NCBI GenBank assembly: GCA_036396795.1
Contig: DASWKF010000128.1
Coordinates: 1 to 64,000 of the forward strand
From: JAHEEM01 sp036396795
Lineage (GTDB): Bacteria; Pseudomonadota; Gammaproteobacteria; Steroidobacterales; Rariloculaceae
DNA length: 64,000 bases
Direction: 5' to 3'
Positions 33,563 to 42,294 of this stretch are shown piece by piece. A program made the position numbers and the translations under genes. The notes beneath the pieces were generated by a model. That model saw nothing but the letters and a program-made list of their open reading frames with translations. It was not told the origin of the DNA and did no database searches. Each line of letters opens with the position of its first letter. The stretch's first letter is position 1.

Positions 33563-36385
33563 TCAAAGCGTGAAGCGGAAGCCGAACTTTCCGGTCCAGG
33601 AGTATTCCTCGTACTGCCGCAACCGGTCGGCTCCGGGTCCGCGCTGGAACGCGACGTAGGGCTCGTCGCCGAGATTGACGAACTCGGCATAGAGCTGGAA
33701 CCGGTCGTCGATCTGGAACTTGGCGCTGATGTCGGTCTGCAAGTGATCCTTGACGTAGCGGTCCTCCTCGGGATCTTCGCCGAGCTCGTCGAGATACTCG
33801 TCCCGGTAGGTCATCGCCAGGCGCAGGCTGAAGCGGCCTTTCTCGTAGCCCAACATCGCGTTGTAGGTATGCTCCGACGCGAAGGGTAATGGAATGGTGC
33901 GACCGGCGACGGTGCCTTCGGCGTCGGTGTAGGTGTAGTTGAAGCCGAGCACGATACCGTCGAACGGCGGGCTCAAGGACGTGAGCGCGTGCTGGTAGCC
34001 GAACTCCAAGCCCGTGACCGTGGCTTCATCGCCGTTGATGGGGATTGTCGCCTGATCGGCGAAAATTCCGAGAAAGGTCACGTCCTCGAACGCGGCCACG
34101 ACGATGAAGTCGTCGATCTTCTTGTGGAAGAGACCTGCTTGAACCACGGCGCTGTCCGAGAAGTACCACTCGGCGGAGAGATCCAGGTTGGTCGCCTCGT
34201 AGGGCGTCAGGTCGGGGTTGCCGAACTCGCCCTCGCGCTCGCCGTCGTCCGCCTCTTCCACCTGGAAGCGCGGCGCGAGATTGCCGATGTTCGGCCTAAC
34301 CAGGCTCTGGAACAGGCCGGCGCGCAGCACGACGTCGTCACGCAGCTCATAACGCAGGTTGAAGCTCGGCAGCCAGTGATCGTAATCGCGATCGAAGCTC
34401 ACGGGCGTGACGAATACCATACCCTCGTCCAGCGGCACGCCCTCCCTGATTGCGCCCTCTTCCACGAGCTCGATCTCGTTGCCGGAAATGGTGTTGTCGG
34501 TCTGCTCGTAGCGCACGCCGTAGATCATGCGCATGCGGTCGTTGTCGTATCTCCCCATGACGTAAGCCGCGGTGATGTCCTCATCGACGGTAAAGTCCTC
34601 GGCGCTCGAATCGAAATCGCTGTCGACGTCGTTCCTGGAAAAATCGGCCAGATTCGCATTGATAAAGCCGCGAAGAGCGGCGGGATCGGGCAACGGGTCG
34701 ATCGTCGCCAGCCCGTAGGTCTGCCGCCCAAGCACGTCAGCGAGCGTGAAATCGAAGTCCTCGAAGAAATCGGCGGTCTTGTTGAACGTCTTCTCGCGCA
34801 TGCGCGCCTTGCCGCCGAGCTGGAGCTCGAAGGTGCCGCGATCGAGCACGAACTCGCGCGTGACGTCGAGCTTGAGCGTCGTTTCCTCGTCCTCGGACAG
34901 GCTCAAGGTCGTGCGCTCGATCTCGTCGAACTCGTACTCTGCGGGATCGAGAAACACGGCTTCCGTACCCGGCGAGACGCTAAACCGCGGCAGGCTCAGA
35001 TTGCTGTAGTCGAAACTGAGGTCCAGCTCACCGGGATCCTCGAAGCCTCGCTCGAAAGTCGTCGGATCGAAAGAGCCGTTCTCTTTCTCTTCCGCCTGCG
35101 AGAGCGAGGCCTGATAGTTGAACGTCCAGGGGCCGGAGAAGGTTTCGCCGCCGAAGACGAGCGAGCTGATCGTTTGCTCCTCGAATCGATCCTTCATGTC
35201 GCGGATCACGGCGATCTCGCCGTCGTCGGACAAGAACTGCGCGGTGTTGCCGCCGCCGGCCGACGGTTCCTCGTCCATCTCGAAGATCAAGCGGCCCCGG
35301 TACTCCTGGTCCTCGAACTCGCTGTGCAGCAAGCGCGCGAACAAGGTCGTCTCGTCGCTCGCGAGGAAATCCAAAGCGAGCGACAACCCGGCACGGCTGC
35401 GCGTGACGTCGTAGTCCCTGTATTCGACCGTGTCGGCGAACACGATCCCGCCGTCGGTTTCTCCCCAGCCTTCCGATTCGATGTTGTCCGTTGAGAACTC
35501 GCGGTCGTAGTACGACAGACCGCCGGCGATGCCGAAGCGCTCGTCGAGTATGGTCGAGAAGTTGAGGCTGCCTTTCGGCGAAGACTCCTCGGCGAGATCG
35601 TTGTAGGAGCTCTCGAGCGAAACGCCGAAGTACGGCTCGCGCCTGTCGAGCGCGCTCGCCGTGTTGATCTCGATGGAGGCGCCTATCGTGTCGCCATCCA
35701 TGTCCGGCGTCAGCGATTTCTTTATCTCGATCGATTCGATGAGCTCCGTCGGCAGCACGTCGAGCGCGACCGAGCGAATGTCCGATTCCGGCGCCGGGAC
35801 TCTGGCGCCGTTGATCGATGCCGCGTTCAGGTTCGGATCCAGGCCACGGACCGCGACGAAGCGGCCTTCGCCCTGGTCGTTGAGCACGTTGACGCCCGCG
35901 GCGCGGCGCAGCGCCTCGGCCACGTTCTGGTCGGGAAACTGTCCGACGTCGGTCTGAGTCAGCACGCTCTCGATCGTGTCGGAGGCACGCTGTCGCGACA
36001 GGGCGCTCGCGAGATTGGCGCGTTGGCCGACGACGATCATCGTCTCGTCGGCCTCCGGGCCAAGGCCGAAGTCGGCGCGCACCGTCTGCTCGCCGACGAC
36101 TTGAACCTCTTGCTCCGACGGCGACGCGCCGACGTAGCTCACGACCACGGTATAACGTCCGGGCGCGACGTCGCCGAAGCGATAGCTGCCGTCCGATCCG
36201 GAAACGGTCGTGCGGCTCAACGCCGGGATGCGGACCTGCGCGCCCGGCAACGCCCGGACGCCCGAGCTGTCGCTGACGCCGCCGACGATCGTTCCCGCAA
36301 AAGCCGCAGATGTAATGAGGTTGCTCATGCATGCGGCGGCGAATAGAACGCCCCTGCCCGCGAGACGCGCAGATTGCTTCGACAT
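33563..36385 (-). CDS. TonB-dependent receptor with carboxypeptidase-regulatory-like domain
   Basis: The 940-residue outer-membrane protein has a signal peptide (about 1-30, AAFAG), a CarboxypepD_reg-like domain (about 31-110: GTIVGGVSDSSGVRALPGAQVRIP and GSYRFGDVAPGRYTV), a plug (about 120-240, with SVLTQTDVGQFPDQNVAEAL and VAVRGLDPNLNAASINGARV) and a 22-strand barrel ending in FRFTL. It imports large scarce substrates using TonB energy. It diverges from a beta-propeller phytase gene across 191 nt. Such receptor-phytase pairs are common in aquatic proteobacteria and suggest uptake of phytate or its products; this is inference from neighbourhood. Confidence 0.94.
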   Translation of the reverse strand: MSKQSARLAGRGVLFAAACMSNLITSAAFAGTIVGGVSDSSGVRALPGAQVRIPALSRTTVSGSDGSYRFGDVAPGRYTVVVSYVGASPSEQEVQVVGEQTVRADFGLGPEADETMIVVGQRANLASALSRQRASDTIESVLTQTDVGQFPDQNVAEALRRAAGVNVLNDQGEGRFVAVRGLDPNLNAASINGARVPAPESDIRSVALDVLPTELIESIEIKKSLTPDMDGDTIGASIEINTASALDRREPYFGVSLESSYNDLAEESSPKGSLNFSTILDERFGIAGGLSYYDREFSTDNIESEGWGETDGGIVFADTVEYRDYDVTRSRAGLSLALDFLASDETTLFARLLHSEFEDQEYRGRLIFEMDEEPSAGGGNTAQFLSDDGEIAVIRDMKDRFEEQTISSLVFGGETFSGPWTFNYQASLSQAEEKENGSFDPTTFERGFEDPGELDLSFDYSNLSLPRFSVSPGTEAVFLDPAEYEFDEIERTTLSLSEDEETTLKLDVTREFVLDRGTFELQLGGKARMREKTFNKTADFFEDFDFTLADVLGRQTYGLATIDPLPDPAALRGFINANLADFSRNDVDSDFDSSAEDFTVDEDITAAYVMGRYDNDRMRMIYGVRYEQTDNTISGNEIELVEEGAIREGVPLDEGMVFVTPVSFDRDYDHWLPSFNLRYELRDDVVLRAGLFQSLVRPNIGNLAPRFQVEEADDGEREGEFGNPDLTPYEATNLDLSAEWYFSDSAVVQAGLFHKKIDDFIVVAAFEDVTFLGIFADQATIPINGDEATVTGLEFGYQHALTSLSPPFDGIVLGFNYTYTDAEGTVAGRTIPLPFASEHTYNAMLGYEKGRFSLRLAMTYRDEYLDELGEDPEEDRYVKDHLQTDISAKFQIDDRFQLYAEFVNLGDEPYVAFQRGPGADRLRQYEEYSWTGKFGFRFTL

Positions 36386-36440
36386 GGATTTTCCCGTTTG
36401 GTTGAATGGAGGACTAAGGGCACTACCCTAGGCACGCGCT

Positions 36441-36458
36441 ATGACAAAGTGATGTCAT
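36441..36458. promoter_or_regulatory. Palindrome in the TonB receptor-phytase divergent promoter region
   Basis: ATGACA (36441-36446) and TGTCAT (36453-36458) form a perfect inverted repeat with a 6-bp spacer. It lies about 56-73 nt before the receptor start and about 120 nt before the phytase start. A TTGTCA on the minus strand overlaps it and could be a -35 box for the receptor. It does not match the tandem arrangement of a Pho box well, although the TGTCAT half-site is Pho-like. Confidence 0.4.
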
Positions 36459-36576
36459 CAGTGTTTCTGATTCATGACGGGCCCGCCGATACGCGCATTC
36501 ATCGTTTTGTAACCAAAGGTCTCTAGCGTTCGGCGTTTGGCGTCGGCGTGTGACGTCGTGGATACGGAGACCCGGA

Positions 36577-38028
36577 ATGAATGCTCGAACGATTCTCGGC
36601 GCCCTTGCGGCCCTCGGAATGCAGCCGGCCTTCGCTCAAGCAGAAGCAGGAGCGAATACGCTCAGGTTTTCGATCGACGAAGATCGAGCGCTGCTCGTCG
36701 CGGAGCGCTCAGACGGCACGCGGCAAGAGTTCGGGCCGCTGGCCCATACGCTCGACGGTATCTGCTATTTCAGCGAAGCTGGAAGGACGCAGGTGTTTCT
36801 ATCCGACGGCGACGGCGCGCTGCATCAGTACGTCGCCGACTCGAGCACGCTCCTGTACCTGCGCGCCGTCCATGCAAACCCCGACACCGAGGTCTGCGAG
36901 CTGGATCCAAGCGGCGAGTGGCTCTATTTTCTGGATCCCGCCACCGGCCTGTGGCGAACGCCGACCAGTCCGGAGCTCGAGCCGATGCTCACTCCCGTCG
37001 AGCTGTTCGCGCCCTGGGGCCGGCTCCCGGCCGGCACCGAGACGATCGCGCGACCACAGGGGCAGCTTCGCGACACGGATCGCTACCTCCCTACGGTCGT
37101 CGCGGACGCGGAAACGGCGGCCGTGCGCATGCACGGTGACGTGGCTGACGATCCTGCCGTGCTCGTCAATCCCATCGACGCCGCCCAAAGCCTGATTCTC
37201 GGCGCCGACAAGGCCGAAGGCCTGCGGGTCTATGGGCTCGACGGCCGCGAGCGCCAGTTTTTGGACATCGGCAGGCTCAACAACGTCGACGTCGCAATCG
37301 TCGGCGCCGGCGAGCGCAAAGGCATCGCGGTCGCGTCGAATCGCACTCACCGGCGCGTCGACGTTTTCGAGATCGACCTCGCGACCGCGGTCGTCTCGTT
37401 GATCGGCTCCTGGCCGCTCGAGCTCGGGGACCCGTACGGCATCTGCATGACCGGCGGCGAGCCGATCGAGGTCTTCGTCGGCGACACCGAAGGCCTGGTG
37501 CAGCGCTGGCGGCTCGATCTGCGGCGCCCGGATCTCGAGGCCGAGCTGGTCGAGGAGATTCGCTTTTCGTCGCAGACCGAAGGCTGCGACGTCGACGCGA
37601 CCAACGGGATTCTCTATGTCGGGGAAGAAGACGTCGGCATCTGGCGCGTCCCGCTGGCAGCTCCGGCAGGGAAGGAGCTGCTGGTCCCGGTCGACGGCGA
37701 GAACCTGACCGCGGACGTCGAGGGCATCACGATGGTCGAGCGCGGCAGCGGCGACCCATGGCTGCTGGCATCGAGCCAGGGCGACGACAGCTATATCGTC
37801 GTCGATCCCGGCACCGGCGCTATCGAGCTCAAGTTCCGGATCGGGCTCAATCTCGAAGCGGCCGTCGACGGCGTGTCGGAGACCGACGGCATCGACCTCG
37901 TGACGCAGCCTCTGCCTGGATACCCGCGCGGGCTTTTGGTCGTACAGGACGGCCGCAACGTCGCGCCGCCGGCACCGCAGAACTTCAAGCTAGTCAGCTG
38001 GGCCAGCGTTGAATCGCTCATGCGCTGA
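36577..38028 (+). CDS. Exported beta-propeller phytase (3-phytase)
   Basis: The start is ATG 36577 with GGAG 7 nt upstream. The 483-residue protein has a signal peptide ending near AFAQA. The C-terminal two-thirds is a beta-propeller phytase: DDPAVLVNPIDAAQSLILGADKAEGL, then GLDGRERQFLDIGRLNNVDV and many acidic calcium/phosphate-binding residues (VGDTEG, QTEGCDVDA, YVGEEDVGIWR, DVEGITM). The first about 160 residues look like an incomplete second propeller, as found in dual-domain phytases. The enzyme releases phosphate from phytate in the periplasm or outside the cell. It is divergent from a TonB receptor that may import the substrate. Confidence 0.92.
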   Translation: MNARTILGALAALGMQPAFAQAEAGANTLRFSIDEDRALLVAERSDGTRQEFGPLAHTLDGICYFSEAGRTQVFLSDGDGALHQYVADSSTLLYLRAVHANPDTEVCELDPSGEWLYFLDPATGLWRTPTSPELEPMLTPVELFAPWGRLPAGTETIARPQGQLRDTDRYLPTVVADAETAAVRMHGDVADDPAVLVNPIDAAQSLILGADKAEGLRVYGLDGRERQFLDIGRLNNVDVAIVGAGERKGIAVASNRTHRRVDVFEIDLATAVVSLIGSWPLELGDPYGICMTGGEPIEVFVGDTEGLVQRWRLDLRRPDLEAELVEEIRFSSQTEGCDVDATNGILYVGEEDVGIWRVPLAAPAGKELLVPVDGENLTADVEGITMVERGSGDPWLLASSQGDDSYIVVDPGTGAIELKFRIGLNLEAAVDGVSETDGIDLVTQPLPGYPRGLLVVQDGRNVAPPAPQNFKLVSWASVESLMR

Positions 38029-38108
38029 TTCCGGGCCGCTTCGGGCTTGCGGGACTGTGAAAACCCCCGGGCTCGGTGTAACGTCTCCCGAAAATACAAA
38101 GAAAGGGG

Positions 38109-39161
38109 ATGCCGGTGGCTGGAAAGACACCCGGAACGATCGCGGCGGCGCTGCTGCTTTGCGCGGCAGCAGCCGGCCCTGGCTTCGGCCAAGGCGTGCC
38201 GCAGCGCACGATCAGCCACATCGGCGGCGGCGTCTACCGCGCGACCAACAACAACCACGGCACGGTATTTCTGGTCACCTCGGAAGGCATCGTGCTCGCC
38301 GATCCCCTGAGCCCCGATTTCGCGCTGTGGCTCAGGAACGAGCTCAATGTCCGCTTCGGCGCGCCCGTACGCTACGTCGTCTACAGCCATCACCATTGGG
38401 ATCATGCGTCCGGCGGCAGCGTCTTCGCCGACACCGCCCGCTTCGTCGGCCACGCCAACATGCTCGAGCACTTGGCGATGCCGCCGGCCTCGACGGCGTT
38501 GGCCGAGGTCGTCGGGCAATACGCTCCGGTCGCGGCGCTGGATCTCGACGACAACGATCAGATCGACCGTGAAGAAGCGCGGGCCGGCGGCGTCGACAGC
38601 GTCAGATTCAGCGCCTTCGATGCCGATCAGAACGGGCTTTTGACCGGCGCCGAGGTCATGCGGGGCCCGGTAAGCCAGGTGCGTCCGCCGCAAATCACCT
38701 ACACCGACGAGATCGAGATCTCCATCGGGGGCAAGCGCGTGCACATGCAATGGGTCGGCGAGATGAATCATTCCCTCGACTCCAGCCTGATCGCGTTTCC
38801 CGACGACGGCGTAATGTTCGTCGTCGACTACGTGACTTTCGGCCGCCTGCCCTACCGCGAGATGGACTACGAGCTGGGCCGTTTCGATGAATGGATGGAG
38901 AAGATCGCCGAGGCCGAGCGGCTCGCCGCGAGCTTCGAGCATGTCGCGACCGGCCACGGGCCGGTCGGCACGGCGGAAAACATCACCCAATGGCGCGAGT
39001 ATTTCGAACAGCTGCGGGATGAGGTCGCCGCCGCCATCGCGGCGGGCAGAACGCTCGAGCAGATGCAGCAAGAAATCACGATGCCGGACTACAGGCACTG
39101 GGAAGGCCACGACTGGGTCGCCGAGAACGTGCTCGGCATGTACCATTTTTTGACGGATTGA
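38109..39161 (+). CDS. Exported metallo-beta-lactamase-fold hydrolase with EF-hand pair
   Basis: The 350-residue protein has a signal peptide ending near GFGQG. The dinuclear zinc motif is SHHHWDH (H94-H99), with later ligands expected in GEMNHSLDS, VVDYV and ATGHGP. Between the first motif and the second ligand, residues 145-182 contain two EF-hand loops: D145-x-D147-x-N149 ending at E156, and D171-x-D173-x-N175-G176 ending at E182. Both are canonical 12-residue calcium loops. Calcium dependence is therefore likely. AAGGGG abuts the ATG, and a GTG two codons on is an alternative start. It follows the phytase by 80 nt on the same strand and precedes a VOC gene by 19 nt. Substrate unknown. Confidence 0.9.
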   Translation: MPVAGKTPGTIAAALLLCAAAAGPGFGQGVPQRTISHIGGGVYRATNNNHGTVFLVTSEGIVLADPLSPDFALWLRNELNVRFGAPVRYVVYSHHHWDHASGGSVFADTARFVGHANMLEHLAMPPASTALAEVVGQYAPVAALDLDDNDQIDREEARAGGVDSVRFSAFDADQNGLLTGAEVMRGPVSQVRPPQITYTDEIEISIGGKRVHMQWVGEMNHSLDSSLIAFPDDGVMFVVDYVTFGRLPYREMDYELGRFDEWMEKIAEAERLAASFEHVATGHGPVGTAENITQWREYFEQLRDEVAAAIAAGRTLEQMQQEITMPDYRHWEGHDWVAENVLGMYHFLTD

Positions 39162-39180
39162 ATAAAGAAGGGAGGACAGC

Positions 39181-39660
39181 ATGCGCGGGCTAGCTTTGTT
39201 TCTTGCAGGGGTGGCGGCCGGTGGGGCGATCCAGATGGCGGCCGCTCAGAGCCAGAATCGCGGCCTCGTCGGTCTCAATCATGTCGGCTTGACGGTGCCC
39301 GACATGGACGCCGCCGTCGCCTATTACACCGAGACCTTGGGTTTCCCGGAAGCGTTCAGAGCCGTCGACGACGCCGGCGAGCCGACGCTCGTCTACGTGC
39401 AGATCAGCCGCGATACCTTCGTGGAGCTCAACCGCGCCAACGGGCGGCCGGCGGGCATCAACCACCTCGGCATTCACGTCGAGGACGTCGAGGCCGCCGC
39501 CGCGATGTTCCGCGAGCGCGGCGCCGAGGTCACGCCGGTGCGCTCCGGCTCCACGCGAGCGCTATTGTCCGACGTCACGGATCTCAACGGCATTCGCATC
39601 GAGCTCGCCGAGCTCACGCCGGAATCCCTGCACCGAAGGGCCATGGACAACTGGCAATAG
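39181..39660 (+). CDS. Exported VOC (glyoxalase/dioxygenase superfamily) protein
   Basis: The 159-residue protein has a signal peptide (about 1-23, MAAAQ) and one VOC module of two beta-alpha-beta-beta-beta repeats: LNHVGLTVPDMDAAVAYYTE and INHLGIHVEDVEAAAAMFRE, with a distal RIELAEL. Histidines in the two repeats (NHVG, NHLG) and a C-terminal glutamate are the usual metal ligands. GGGAGG lies before the ATG. Probably cotranscribed with the MBL-fold gene upstream. Export is unusual for this superfamily. It converges with a small membrane-protein pair 2 nt away. Confidence 0.88.
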   Translation: MRGLALFLAGVAAGGAIQMAAAQSQNRGLVGLNHVGLTVPDMDAAVAYYTETLGFPEAFRAVDDAGEPTLVYVQISRDTFVELNRANGRPAGINHLGIHVEDVEAAAAMFRERGAEVTPVRSGSTRALLSDVTDLNGIRIELAELTPESLHRRAMDNWQ

Positions 39661-39662
39661 GT

Positions 39663-40094
39663 TCAAGGCAGGCCAAGACGCTCCAGCGCGGCGGGCATGG
39701 CGGCGGCATCGAGCCGATAACACTGTCTGCCGGCATCGTGATACCAGAAGTCGCCGCGCTCGCTCTCCGGCGCGGGCAGGCTGAAGCGCGCGCACAGCTC
39801 GTAGGCGTCCGACGACAGCCGCCTGTATTCATAGGCGTCGGACGTCTCGGGATCCTCGGGCAGCCGCGACATGATGCGGCCGTCGACGAGCGCCTCGAGC
39901 TCCTCCGGCAGCGCGTCGTTGCCCTGCCGATAGAGATCCAGCATCCGCACGAGCGAGCGCAGATCGGCCGTGCGTCGAAGATCGAATCGATGCAGGCGCT
40001 GCTCGGCGGGTGATCCCGCGAGCCAGAGACCGGCGAGCACCGCAACAGCGACGACGGCGAGCCCCAGGAACGCCGCGACGCGGTTGGGGTTCAC
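39663..40094 (-). CDS. Membrane-anchored small periplasmic protein, unknown function
   Basis: The 143-residue protein begins with a GTG (40094) that overlaps the TGA of the upstream gene. One N-terminal helix (about 7-27) anchors a domain of about 115 residues. The domain contains LRSLVRMLDLYRQGNDALPEELEALV and DPETSDAYEYRRLSSDAYELCARFSLP, reminiscent of pseudopilin-like or SH3-like small domains with an internal repeat of DAYEYRRL and DAYELCAR. Two cysteines (C119-region and RQCYRL) may pair. It is coupled to the DUF5671 gene. No family is assigned. Confidence 0.8.
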   Translation of the reverse strand: MNPNRVAAFLGLAVVAVAVLAGLWLAGSPAEQRLHRFDLRRTADLRSLVRMLDLYRQGNDALPEELEALVDGRIMSRLPEDPETSDAYEYRRLSSDAYELCARFSLPAPESERGDFWYHDAGRQCYRLDAAAMPAALERLGLP

Positions 40095-40732
40095 CCGCCG
40101 AGAGCCTCTTCGTCGGCCTTGAGGCTCCAAAGGTAGTAGCCGAAGACGGCACCCGCGATCGCGGCGATCACGAGCACCTTCAAGAGAAATCTCACCGTCA
40201 GCTCGCCGCTCAGGAGGCTGTAGATCAACGAAATCAGGTCGCCGGTCAAGACACAGGCAGCCACCAGGAGCGTCAGATAAGTCAGCCATCTTCTGACTGA
40301 CGAAGTGCGGCGAGTCGGATCGCGGACGATCTCCTTTGCAAGCCGTGACGCCAGCAACAGCAGTATCGGAAACGCCACGATCAGCGCCGCGACGGCACTG
40401 CGGATCCGGCTGTAGTAGTATCCTCGAACGTCGCTCAGCGACTCGTCCGGGAACGCCAGATTGATGAATTGAAACAACAGGCCGCCGAGATGGTAGGCGC
40501 TGACGTAGAGCATTCCGAACATCAACAGGTACAAAAAGGCGTCTCGCGCGGAGAGCTGCGCTTTCGGGCGAGGCACGGGAACCGCAAACGACACATCGGC
40601 GTAGTGCCCGAGGCCGTCGGAAATCTGATCTCTCGACCAGCCGGCCTCCTCCAAGGCCTTTTGGATCTCCGCTTTGGAGGCTCCCGTTGCCAAGGCCCGG
40701 TCGATGAATGCCGTCAGTCTCGCGTCCGCCAT
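40091..40732 (-). CDS. DUF5671-like membrane protein
   Basis: The 213-residue protein starts at ATG 40732. A soluble N-terminal helix bundle (about 1-45, RLTAFIDRALATGASKAEIQ and WSRDQISDGL) resembles a small UBA-like or CUE-like segment and precedes four or five transmembrane helices. The architecture matches DUF5671. Its stop codon overlaps the GTG start of the next gene, so the two products are translationally coupled and probably interact. Function unknown. Confidence 0.82.
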   Translation of the reverse strand: MADARLTAFIDRALATGASKAEIQKALEEAGWSRDQISDGLGHYADVSFAVPVPRPKAQLSARDAFLYLLMFGMLYVSAYHLGGLLFQFINLAFPDESLSDVRGYYYSRIRSAVAALIVAFPILLLLASRLAKEIVRDPTRRTSSVRRWLTYLTLLVAACVLTGDLISLIYSLLSGELTVRFLLKVLVIAAIAGAVFGYYLWSLKADEEALGG

Positions 40733-40878
40733 TGCCCCTCCTTCGATAACACGTGCGCGCGCAAGGCCGCGCAAAACGCGCGCCGAACCTCCTCAGAAAT
40801 CGCGCGCAGGTCAAATGGAAAGGTAAGGTCGGCCCGCAACTGCGCGCACGCGCTCAAGTTTAGCGTTTCCGCTGGCTC

Positions 40879-42294
40879 TCACGGCGCGGTTTCGGCAAAG
40901 TCGCCGCCAAGGGCCTTGTAGAGGGCCGCCAGCGTGGTCGCTCTATCGGTGACAGCGACCGCGTATTGATCCTCGAGCTCGAGCTGGGTGCGCTCGGCAT
41001 CGAGCACGGCCAGATAGTCCGACACGCCGTTGTCGAACCGTAGTCGCGCCAGGCTGCTTGCCGTTCGGCTCGCATCGACGGCCTCGGCAAGCGCCGCCGC
41101 GGTGAGCGTCGAGGCGCGATAGCCCGCGAGCCCGTTCTCGACCTCCTCGAGAGCCAGCAGCAGCGTTTCCTCGAAGACCGCGTAGGCGCGCTCGGCGCGC
41201 GCCTCGGCGGCGAGAACATTCTGGCGAATTCGCCCGAAATCGAGAATGCGCCACGACAAGAACGGCCCGATGCTCCAGCGCTCGGCTTCCGATGACCCGA
41301 TGTCGTCGCGCTCGCTGCCGGTCCAGCCGAAATCACCGAGCAGCGTGAGCCTCGGGTAGAACTCGGCGGCCTGGATCCCGACGGCGGAGACGCTTTCCGC
41401 GAGCCGGCGCTCGGCCGCGAATACGTCGGGCCTGCGCCGGATCCAATCCTCGGGCGTGCCGACGGCTATCATCGACGGCATCGCGGGCAAATCACGCTCC
41501 GCAACCAGGCGCGCGCGCAATTGCTCCACCGGCTCGGCCGTGAGCGCCGAAAGCCGCTGCTCCGCGCGCGATATCGCGGCGCGCGTCTGCGGCAACAGCG
41601 CGGCGAGCGAGCGCTCCAAGGCCTCGGAGCGCGCGACGTCGAGCGCGGTCCCGCGGCCGGCGTCGAGCGACGCCTCGAGTATCTCGACGCTGTTGCCGAG
41701 GTTGTCGAGATTGCGTTGCTGAACGAGCAGGCGCTGCTGAGAGCCGCGCAGCGCGAAATAGGTCTGTGCGACCTCGGCGATGATGCTGAGCTGCGCGGCG
41801 CGCAGCGCAGCCGCATCCGCCTCGGTTCGCCGCAATATCGCCTCGTTCTCGCGGCGCAGGCTGCCGAACAGGTCGATTTCCCAGCTCATGTCGAAGCCGG
41901 CGCGGTAGACCTCGGTCGTGCCCTCCTCCGGAAAACCGAAGGGATCCTGAGCGCTTTGCTGACTACGCTGGTAGTCGACGCCGGTCCCCATCGTCGGGAA
42001 CCAGCTGTAGATTCGCAGCCCGCTGAGCGCGCGCGTCTCGTTCAAGGTTGCCAGCGCCTGCGCAACGGTGGTGTTCTGCGCCAGCGCCAGCTCGATCAGC
42101 GCGTCGAGATCCGGGTCGCCGAAGCTTTGCCAGAGCTCGGCGGAAACCGCCGCATCGCTGTAGGGCCCGGCCGCCGATTCGACGAACTCGCCGGGCAGCT
42201 CCGTAGCCGGCTGCTCGTAGTCGGGTCCGGCGGCGCAAGCAGTCAGCAGAACCAGGACGCCGATCGGCGTCAACAGGCGGGCTCGATCACGCAT
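40879..42294 (-). CDS. RND efflux outer-membrane lipoprotein, NodT family
   Basis: The 471-residue protein has a lipobox (LLTAC) followed by AAGPDYEQP, typical of NodT/OprM-type channels. Two OEP domains follow with long coiled coils (LAQNTTVAQALATLNETRALSG and the parallel EALERSLAALLPQTRAAISRAE). Landmarks are DWIRRRPDVFAAERRLAESVSAVG and SWRILDFGRIRQNV. It forms the trimeric exit duct of the pump encoded upstream. The start overlaps the HAE1 gene by 8 nt, so they are translated together. Confidence 0.95.
   Translation of the reverse strand: MRDRARLLTPIGVLVLLTACAAGPDYEQPATELPGEFVESAAGPYSDAAVSAELWQSFGDPDLDALIELALAQNTTVAQALATLNETRALSGLRIYSWFPTMGTGVDYQRSQQSAQDPFGFPEEGTTEVYRAGFDMSWEIDLFGSLRRENEAILRRTEADAAALRAAQLSIIAEVAQTYFALRGSQQRLLVQQRNLDNLGNSVEILEASLDAGRGTALDVARSEALERSLAALLPQTRAAISRAEQRLSALTAEPVEQLRARLVAERDLPAMPSMIAVGTPEDWIRRRPDVFAAERRLAESVSAVGIQAAEFYPRLTLLGDFGWTGSERDDIGSSEAERWSIGPFLSWRILDFGRIRQNVLAAEARAERAYAVFEETLLLALEEVENGLAGYRASTLTAAALAEAVDASRTASSLARLRFDNGVSDYLAVLDAERTQLELEDQYAVAVTDRATTLAALYKALGGDFAETAP

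Noticed and set aside
33989..35494. 501-codon plus-strand frame inside the TonB receptor gene
   Set aside because: Antisense shadow; the minus-strand receptor has full domain structure and C-terminal barrel signature.
36386..36576. Classical Pho box between receptor and phytase
   Set aside because: Only TGTCAT half-sites in inverted orientation were found; a Pho box needs two direct repeats at 11-bp spacing.
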